DNA of 11,641 bases from UBA6522 sp036231525 (GTDB lineage Bacteria > Pseudomonadota > Gammaproteobacteria > Steroidobacterales > Rariloculaceae): contig JAZAGZ010000066.1 of NCBI GenBank assembly GCA_036231525.1, positions 1-11,641 on the forward strand, written 5' to 3'. Below the pieces are notes generated by a model that did no database searches, was not told where the DNA came from, and worked only from the letters and a program-made list of their open reading frames with translations. Shown here piece after piece: positions 7,374 through 11,641 of the stretch. Position 1 is the first letter of the stretch. Each line of letters starts with the position of its first letter. Position numbers and translations under genes: made by a program.

Positions 7374-7877
7374 ATGAGTGGACTATCAGATGATTCCTCT
7401 TCACGCATGTTGATCCGTCCCGCTGGAAAGCACGACGTCGGCATCATTCTGGGATTCATAAAAGAACTTGCAGAATACGAACGCTTAACACATGAAGTCG
7501 TCAACAACGAAGCCTCTCTGAACCGCTTTCTGTTCGGTGAGCATCGTGCCGCTGAGGCAATCATCGCCGAACTTAATGAAACTCCAGTAGGATTTGCACT
7601 ATTTTTTCATACGTTCTCGACTTTTTTAGGCAAGCCGGGACTATATCTGGAAGACCTCTACGTAAAACCTAATATGAGAGGCCAGGGGTTTGGCAGGCGC
7701 CTACTCCGCCATGTAGCCCGGCTAGCTCTAGAGAGAGGCTGCGGACGTCTTGAGTGGTCTGTCCTGGATTGGAATAAGCCGGCAATCGGATTTTATGAGA
7801 AACTCGGCGCTCAAGCGATGGATGACTGGACAGTGTATCGTTTAACCGGTGACAACTTGGATGCATTCGGCAAATAA
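7374..7877 (+). CDS. GNAT-family N-acetyltransferase, diamine/thialysine acetyltransferase-like
   Basis: 167 residues and a single GNAT domain. The acetyl-CoA binding motif is RGQGFGRRLL (102-111), preceded by the YLEDLYVKP strand (91-99) and followed by LDWNKPAIGFYEKLGA (131-146). This arrangement (LYLED, R-G-x-G-x-G, then WN-P-x-x-FY) closely resembles spermidine/spermine and thialysine acetyltransferases, which acetylate primary amines of small polyamine-like substrates. The actual acceptor cannot be told from sequence. ATG 7374 follows a weak AGAAG (7361-7365). The first 11 residues are Ser/Asp-rich and could be dispensable, with ATG 7407 as an alternative start, but that one has no ribosome site. 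It starts 36 bases after the hydroxylase stop on the same strand and is probably co-transcribed, although a functional link is not obvious. Confidence 0.88.
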   Translation: MSGLSDDSSSRMLIRPAGKHDVGIILGFIKELAEYERLTHEVVNNEASLNRFLFGEHRAAEAIIAELNETPVGFALFFHTFSTFLGKPGLYLEDLYVKPNMRGQGFGRRLLRHVARLALERGCGRLEWSVLDWNKPAIGFYEKLGAQAMDDWTVYRLTGDNLDAFGK

Positions 7878-8011
7878 GACCTAAAACTCAAACATATTTG
7901 CTGATAGAAAATGTAACCTAAGTCGTAATATTGTGACGATACCCTGCTTTACTAACCTGAATGTTACAAGCCCATCATGAAGAAATACCTTGCAATACTT
8001 AGAAAATAGCA

Positions 8012-8040
8012 TTGCAGCGCTAGGACTAAATACATATTAT
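8012..8040 (+). promoter_or_regulatory. Possible promoter of the small exported protein gene
   Basis: TTGCAG (8012-8017, three of six) and TATTAT (8035-8040, five of six) are 17 bases apart, with a leader of about 30 bases to ATG 8076. The 198-base gap from 7878 otherwise shows no gene, and no convincing Zur-type palindrome was recognised, although AATATT at 7926-7931 sits in an AT-rich stretch. Confidence 0.3.
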
Positions 8041-8051
8041 CGGTCAGCGCT
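8015..8051 (+). repeat. Direct pair of CAGCGCT flanking a putative -10 box
   Basis: CAGCGCT occurs at 8015-8021 and 8045-8051, exactly 30 bases apart (about three helical turns), on either side of TATTAT. Each copy contains the self-complementary hexamer AGCGCT. The spacing and position would suit an operator pair for the downstream small gene, or a looped mRNA/DNA structure. It could also be chance. Confidence 0.35.
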
Positions 8052-8075
8052 GGGATCACGATTTCACGGATTGCC

Positions 8076-8375
8076 ATGAGACTGAGAAGATTCTGTAAAC
8101 GCCTAGCCTTTGGAGTGCTGCTAACGGTTGCAGTAACCTTCGTGGCTGCACAAGGCATCGCCTTCCAGCACGACCTCGATCTGGACACTCATGCATCGGA
8201 CCAGATTTGCGAGCTTTGTATCACGGTCGCCGTTCTGGGCGCAGCCAACGTCGGACAGACTCTGGTTGACTTGCAACCCGCCGACCCACCCGAGCTCAAA
8301 GTCGCCATATCGGCACTCCCCCTAGGGGGTCTTCAAAAAGATCATTCTGCCAGAGGGCCACCCACCGCTTCCTAA
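8076..8375 (+). CDS. Small exported protein with His/Asp cluster and CxxC-type motif, putative metal-handling partner of the receptor
   Basis: 99 residues. A basic n-region (MRLRRFCKR) and a hydrophobic core (about residues 11-25) form a signal peptide, with a cut likely near VAA or GIA (residues 22-29). The mature part begins FQHDLDLDTHASDQ and continues with CELC, so two histidines, several aspartates and two cysteines fall within about 20 residues, which could bind a divalent metal. The rest is low in motifs and ends in a Pro/Ala-rich tail. Short secreted proteins with a histidine cluster followed by C-x-x-C are commonly found beside zinc-type TonB receptors, and some are annotated as zinc chaperones. 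I rely on that resemblance and on the neighbour rather than on a firm family match. GGA lies five bases ahead of the ATG. The gene is clearly G+C-rich (38 of 60 bases at 8221-8280), unlike the receptor gene after it. Confidence 0.7.
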   Translation: MRLRRFCKRLAFGVLLTVAVTFVAAQGIAFQHDLDLDTHASDQICELCITVAVLGAANVGQTLVDLQPADPPELKVAISALPLGGLQKDHSARGPPTAS

Positions 8376-8397
8376 ACCTGTTGATCTCTTTTTAACG

Positions 8398-8417
8398 CCG
8401 AGACCGCGAGGTCTTGG
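8398..8417 (+). other. Stem-loop with GCGA tetraloop between small gene and receptor gene
   Basis: CCGAGACC - GCGA - GGTCTTGG forms an eight-base stem with one G-U pair and a GNRA-type tetraloop. It ends 27 bases before the receptor ATG. It is not followed by a T run, so it is not a standard intrinsic terminator. It could stabilise or attenuate the mRNA, or protect the upstream message end. Confidence 0.5.
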
Positions 8418-8444
8418 TTGCTTTGGCTAATCAGGAAGCTATTA

Positions 8445-10493
8445 ATGGATTCGAAATCATTTTGTTCTCTACGTTCGTTGAGCGTTTTAATACTCCTCCA
8501 GATAGTTTCTGGTGTTGCCTTCACTCAAAGTGATTTTAGTGAAGAAGTTATTGTTAGTTCCCTGGGTGCAAGTAGCATAGATGAAATTATATCAACCACC
8601 GATATAGTTGAACACGAAGGTTTAGACAGAAACATTAATCGTAATCTCGGGGAGATACTCGAAAGTATTCCAGGTATTTCGTCAGCAAGTTTTGGAAGGG
8701 CGGTCGGGCGTCCTGTCATAAGAGGGTTAGGTGATTATCGGGTCCAGATTCTGGAAAATGATTTAGGGGGGGGAGATGTTGCTGCTACCGGTCCGGATCA
8801 TCCACACGCTCAGAATGCGCTAGCGATCGCGAGACTGGAAGTTCTCAAAGGACCTTCGGCACTTCGTTTCGGGCCCTTTGCCTCTAGCGGCGTGGTTAAT
8901 ATGTTGTCAGAACACAAACTGCTTGATTTGGAAGCCGACAGTGGTGGCGATTTTTTATACGGTTACAGCTCTGTTGCTAAAGAAGATGCGTTTCATTTTC
9001 ACACGCTGCGTCGAACCGGAAACTGGTTTTTTGGATTTTCTGGGCATAGCAGAGATGCCACAGATTACAAAATCCCGGGATTTTCGGAAAGCGACCTTTT
9101 CCATGAGGCCGAAGAACATGAGGATGAGGATGAAGAAGATGAACATGCCCGAATCAGGGGTATTGCCGAGGGAACTGGCTTAGATGAAAAGGGACTTAAC
9201 CTTCATGCAACCTATCTTGTAAGTGATCTCAAAACGACTTTCTTTTTTAATACTAATGAATCTCTTTTTGGTGTTCCTGGGCATGTGCATCACGAGGAAG
9301 AAGAAGGATTAGAAGAAATTGTCCAATTAAACATGAAAAGAGATCGTGGGGGCTTTGAGCTAAACCGAGCCCTCTCCGGGCGTTTTGATAGCTTCCTGTT
9401 TTCGGGCGCTTTTACCGACTATAGCCATAAAGAGCTTGAGGATGGAGAAGTCAGCACCCAGTTTGAGAATGATTCCTTCAGCTTAAGAGCTGAATTGAAT
9501 CATTCGCTGATCGCTGACCAAGACGGCTTATTTGGTTTTTCTCAATATGATGAAAATTTTGTTATACAGGGGGCCGAAAAATATCTCCCAACCGCAGAGA
9601 CTAGTAAAACCGCTATTTTTGCCTTGCAAAATTATGAAAACGATCAAATTTTGTTAGAAAGCGCGGCTCGGTTAGATAGAGTCTCCATCAAACCCGAAGG
9701 GTCGTTGACACCATATTCCGATACGGTTGCCAGTTTTTCTATAGGCAGTGGTTACAAGGTAGCAGATGGTGTTTTAGTTGGCTTATCAGTTGCAAAAAAT
9801 GCCAGAACCCCCTCACTAGCAGAACTTTACGCTAATGGCCCCCATATTGGACCGCAAGTTTACGAGGTGGGTAGTTTTTATGGTTCCGGTACTCAACTGA
9901 GAAACGAGATAGCTACTACCAGTGAATTCTATCTTAGGTACGGCAGAGACAGGTGGCACCTACATTCTTCATTATTTTTTAATCGGTTTGATAATTTCGT
10001 TTATGGGCATTTCACAGGGATAGAAAAAGATAGTCTTCCGGAAATTGAATACAGACAGGATGATGCAATCATCAAAGGGGCAGAAATCGAAGTAGAATTT
10101 CTTGCAGATCCAATAGGTATATTTGATATTAATCATGAGTTTGCTTTTTCCGCTATTGACGCTGAGCTAGATACGGGGGGAAATATCCCGCGAATTCCTC
10201 CATCAATCTTTCAATATGTACTTGAGGGGACTTCAGAAAACTGGTTGTGGCTTTTAAGACTAAAACACAGCGGAAAGCAAAGTGACGTTGGGACAAATGA
10301 ACTACTAACCGAGTCATACAACACTGTAGATATTGAGGTGAGCTGGATACCAAGCAACTATGATGGAGTTACGCTTTCCTTATTAGTTAGAAATTTAGGC
10401 GATGAAGAGATCAGAAATCATACTTCCTATTTAAAAGATAGGCTGCCGGAACCGGGAAGAAATATTAATCTGACACTCCAGTACAGTTTTTAA
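8445..10493 (+). CDS. ZnuD-like TonB-dependent outer-membrane receptor, probable zinc/divalent metal uptake
   Basis: 682 residues counted from ATG 8445, chosen because AGGAAG (8433-8438) lies six bases upstream; an in-frame TTG at 8418 would add nine residues and sit within the hairpin. A signal peptide covers ~1-27. EEVIV (33-37) resembles a TonB box. The plug (~45-160) contains NLGEILESIPGISS, RPVIRGLGD and PDHPH (117-121), the equivalent of the ZnuD plug segment whose histidine helps bind zinc. The C-terminus has NHTSYLKDRLPEPGRN and ends LQYSF, both typical of ZnuD-type receptors. Two acidic/His stretches, residues ~220-234 (HEAEEHEDEDEEDEH) and ~280-291 (HVHHEEEEGLEE), probably lie in extracellular loops and capture metal. 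The protein would import the metal across the outer membrane using TonB energy. Zinc is inferred; nickel, cobalt or copper is not excluded. The gene is AT-rich compared with its neighbours, and a run of eight G lies at 8766-8773 in the plug-coding part. Confidence 0.9.
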   Translation: MDSKSFCSLRSLSVLILLQIVSGVAFTQSDFSEEVIVSSLGASSIDEIISTTDIVEHEGLDRNINRNLGEILESIPGISSASFGRAVGRPVIRGLGDYRVQILENDLGGGDVAATGPDHPHAQNALAIARLEVLKGPSALRFGPFASSGVVNMLSEHKLLDLEADSGGDFLYGYSSVAKEDAFHFHTLRRTGNWFFGFSGHSRDATDYKIPGFSESDLFHEAEEHEDEDEEDEHARIRGIAEGTGLDEKGLNLHATYLVSDLKTTFFFNTNESLFGVPGHVHHEEEEGLEEIVQLNMKRDRGGFELNRALSGRFDSFLFSGAFTDYSHKELEDGEVSTQFENDSFSLRAELNHSLIADQDGLFGFSQYDENFVIQGAEKYLPTAETSKTAIFALQNYENDQILLESAARLDRVSIKPEGSLTPYSDTVASFSIGSGYKVADGVLVGLSVAKNARTPSLAELYANGPHIGPQVYEVGSFYGSGTQLRNEIATTSEFYLRYGRDRWHLHSSLFFNRFDNFVYGHFTGIEKDSLPEIEYRQDDAIIKGAEIEVEFLADPIGIFDINHEFAFSAIDAELDTGGNIPRIPPSIFQYVLEGTSENWLWLLRLKHSGKQSDVGTNELLTESYNTVDIEVSWIPSNYDGVTLSLLVRNLGDEEIRNHTSYLKDRLPEPGRNINLTLQYSF

Positions 10494-10499
10494 TATGTA

Positions 10500-10590
10500 T
10501 GGCGGAGAGGGAGGGATTCGAACCCTCGAAGGGCTATTAACCCTTACTCCCTTAGCAGGGGAGCGCTTTCAGCCACTCAGCCACCTCTCC
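10500..10590 (-). tRNA. tRNA-Ser (anticodon GCU)
   Basis: The reverse complement folds as a class II tRNA of 91 nt including an encoded CCA. The acceptor GGAGAGG pairs perfectly with CCTCTCC and is followed by discriminator G and CCA. The anticodon loop is CTGCTAA between CTCCC and GGGAG, with the GCT anticodon at 10554-10556, so it decodes AGC/AGU. The long variable arm is AAGGG-TTAATAG-CCCTT, and the T arm is GAGGG-TTCGAAT-CCCTC. The 3' end lies six bases beyond the TAA of the convergent TonB-receptor gene, so the unprocessed precursor would run antisense into it. Confidence 0.98.
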
Positions 10591-10593
10591 GAT

Positions 10594-10632
10594 AACCTAT
10601 AAATCATTGATTATTATAGTATTTATAAGGTT
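10594..10632. repeat. Inverted repeat around the tRNA promoter
   Basis: AACCTATAAAT (10594-10604) and ATTTATAAGGTT (10621-10632) are inverted copies with one extra base in the right arm, 16 bases apart, and the tRNA -10 box lies in the spacer. GATAAC (10591-10596) and GTTATC (10637-10642) are also inverted. The structure could be an operator, a cruciform or a recombinase core-type site. None of these can be proved from sequence. Confidence 0.45.
10613..10618 (-). promoter_or_regulatory. -10 element of the tRNA-Ser promoter
   Basis: On the - strand a perfect TATAAT lies 22 bases before the mature tRNA 5' end, so the leader would be about 15 bases. The hexamer at 17-base spacing is ATAACT (10641-10636), a poor match to TTGACA. 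No better -35 was seen. Confidence 0.5.
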
Positions 10633-10658
10633 AGTAGTTATCACTCTAACCAAGACGA

Positions 10659-10678
10659 TAGGGCAATAGTAGGGCAAT
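10659..10678 (+). repeat. Two tandem copies of TAGGGCAAT, 11-base period
   Basis: TAGGGCAAT is present at 10659-10667 and 10670-10678, separated by AG, so the repeats are one helical turn apart. Tandem G-rich nonamers of this kind near tRNA genes resemble arm-type binding sites of tyrosine integrases. An activator binding site is an alternative. Confidence 0.45.
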
Positions 10679-10838
10679 TACCTTTTATTTCTGCCATGTA
10701 AAACCTTATTAAAGAGACAGTATAAAACATTCCATCCTTGCTCAAATCTATGTTCTCTCAAAAGGGGTACGCAGGATGCCACCCCCACCCCTACCCATAT
10801 ATAACTACTGCTCACACATTTCTAGCCAATTCTGGCCG

Positions 10839-10899
10839 TGAACCAATCTCAATCTAGGTGTACTCTTAGAAATCTAGAAAACCAGAGCTTGAACCAATC
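10839..10899 (+). repeat. Direct repeat TGAACCAATC, two copies
   Basis: The ten-base sequence occurs at 10839-10848 and 10890-10899, 51 bases apart, upstream of the orphan gene. The second copy lies inside the hairpin at 10887-10903. The pair could be a double regulator site or a duplication remnant. Confidence 0.4.
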
Positions 10900-10903
10900 A
10901 AGC
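10887..10903 (+). repeat. Small inverted repeat upstream of the orphan gene
   Basis: GCTTGA - ACCAA - TCAAGC is a perfect six-base stem with a five-base loop, ending 31 bases before the TTG start. It may be an operator or a leader hairpin. No T run follows, so it is not an intrinsic terminator. Confidence 0.35.
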
Positions 10904-10934
10904 CAGTGATAGCAGCAGACTTGGGGAGTGAAGT

Positions 10935-11618
10935 TTGATAGGCCAAAGCCCAAATTGGTTTGACCGCCTGATTAATAGCGTATTAAAGGCAAAGGGGCCG
11001 TTGTGTCCAGAAATTTTTAGCTGCTATACGGCCGGTTGCGGCGGAGGTAGAGAACTTAGGTTATTACTGTTTAAAGCAGCTGAAGATGAGCTTGGTAAGC
11101 CTTTAGGCAATGAACACCCTCTAGAGCAGTTCAAAAAGTTAGAGCGATGCAGAAGTGCTGATTGGTTCAAAAGCCATTTTTATTACGAGAATTTTTGTCG
11201 GTCATATCTAGATCGTGAAACCGTTCATCTTTCATTGTCTAACGACCTTAGTCAGTGGTCGAGAGAAGCACGGAAAGCCGCCAACGAGAAATGGGATCAA
11301 ATGTATGCGGAGGGAACCATAATTACAGCACCGGCTCGCCTTGAACAGGTTCGAGAATCTTTAAGAGAACGAGTAGCTGCCTTGTTCTGCGAGGGCCTAG
11401 AGAATTCACGCTATCTAGAGAGATCCACTGATTTCGATAGCCACTGGCCCTTTAATGTAGGTTCTAGACTAACTGACCACATTTATGAAACTTTCAAAAA
11501 ATCCCATAACAGAGAATATGCACCCGAACTAATGCTCCCTTATCCGAACCTATATCAAAAAATGTGCCGAATGGAACAAGGTTCACCGTGGCGATCAAAA
11601 ATCTATCGTGCTGCATAA
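10935..11618 (+). CDS. Hypothetical protein, TTG start, cysteine-containing, unknown family
   Basis: 227 residues and no family recognised. The start is inferred as TTG 10935: GGGGAG (10923-10928) lies six bases ahead, an in-frame TGA at 10929-10931 rules out anything upstream, and the first in-frame ATG is only at about residue 123. A tandem stop TAA-TAG closes the gene at 11616-11621. The product has no signal peptide or membrane segment and is probably cytoplasmic. It has seven cysteines, three of them close together near the front (C24, C30, C35) around a CGGGRE turn, followed by a charged, largely helical-looking middle (about 38-160) rich in Arg/Glu/Lys, and an aromatic C-terminal third ending in SKIYRAA. 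It stands alone after the tRNA and may belong to an accessory segment continuing beyond the window. Average codon use and the long open frame support a real gene, but no function can be given. Confidence 0.6.
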   Translation: MIGQSPNWFDRLINSVLKAKGPLCPEIFSCYTAGCGGGRELRLLLFKAAEDELGKPLGNEHPLEQFKKLERCRSADWFKSHFYYENFCRSYLDRETVHLSLSNDLSQWSREARKAANEKWDQMYAEGTIITAPARLEQVRESLRERVAALFCEGLENSRYLERSTDFDSHWPFNVGSRLTDHIYETFKKSHNREYAPELMLPYPNLYQKMCRMEQGSPWRSKIYRAA

Positions 11619-11641
11619 TAGAGCATTATGCTTTTATCACT

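Larger units (their letters stand above)
10591..10934. other. 344-base gene-free region between tRNA-Ser and the orphan gene
   Basis: No credible coding frame was found on either strand. Next to the tRNA it is AT-rich and holds the tRNA promoter, the inverted repeat at 10594-10632 and the tandem TAGGGCAAT repeat at 10659-10678. The middle has a C-rich run (CCACCCCCACCCCTACCC, 10780-10797). The right part has two copies of TGAACCAATC and a small hairpin before the ribosome site of the orphan gene. No clear sigma70 promoter for that gene was identified. Short repeats of this density beside a tRNA resemble remnants of an integration site, but no integrase gene is present. Confidence 0.55.

Noticed and set aside
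7978..8010. Ten-codon open frame MKKYLAILRK as a possible leader peptide
   Set aside because: There is no Shine-Dalgarno before the ATG, no attenuator hairpin behind it, and a run of this length is expected by chance.
7964..8188. 74-residue open frame on the - strand across the start of the small exported protein gene
   Set aside because: It overlaps the signal-peptide coding region of a better supported + strand gene, has no recognisable motif, and its start has no ribosome site.
8318..8329. CCCCCTAGGGGG, a perfect 12-base palindrome
   Set aside because: It lies inside the coding sequence of the small exported protein and has no loop or T run. No regulatory role can be argued.
11622..11635. 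AGCAT-T-ATGCT followed by TTT after the orphan gene, as an intrinsic terminator
   Set aside because: The stem that can actually form is about four A/T-containing pairs with a three-base loop, too weak to call, and the sequence ends at the window edge.

Overview
The window looks like a piece of a gammaproteobacterial chromosome, probably from a marine or other free-living lineage. The grounds are a tRNA gene with an encoded CCA end, typical Gram-negative outer-membrane proteins (a TonB-dependent receptor and DUF5916-type barrels), a PhhB-type pterin dehydratase, and mid-range G+C. The species cannot be named from the sequence. No insertion sequence, CRISPR array or phage structural gene is visible.

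Bases 1-3798 hold two tandem paralogues on the + strand. The first is cut by the window edge and only its C-terminal part is present. The second is complete: a signal peptide, an N-terminal SPOR (peptidoglycan-binding) domain, a Thr/Pro-rich linker, a family-9-like carbohydrate-binding module and a DUF5916 C-terminal barrel. SPOR at the front of this family is the most unusual architecture in the window.

Bases 3890-7877 form a cofactor and redox block. A pterin-4a-carbinolamine dehydratase (phhB, - strand) is divergent from a MOSC-domain protein. Downstream of MOSC are the molybdopterin-binding large subunit of a xanthine dehydrogenase/aldehyde oxidase-family enzyme and a GNAT acetyltransferase of the diamine/thialysine type. 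The [2Fe-2S] and FAD subunits that normally accompany such a large subunit are absent here. The phhB-MOSC intergenic region carries a plausible sigma70 promoter and several short dyads.

Bases 8076-10493 hold a small exported protein with clustered His/Asp and a CELC motif, then a ZnuD-like TonB-dependent receptor with two His/Glu/Asp-rich stretches. I read this pair as a zinc (or other divalent metal) uptake unit. The receptor gene is visibly more AT-rich than the genes before it, contains an eight-G run, and ends six bases from the 3' end of a tRNA-Ser(GCU) gene on the - strand.

Bases 10591-11641 hold the tRNA promoter, several short direct and inverted repeats in a 344-base gene-free stretch, and an orphan gene starting at TTG behind a strong Shine-Dalgarno sequence. 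It encodes a 227-residue cysteine-containing protein that I do not recognise.
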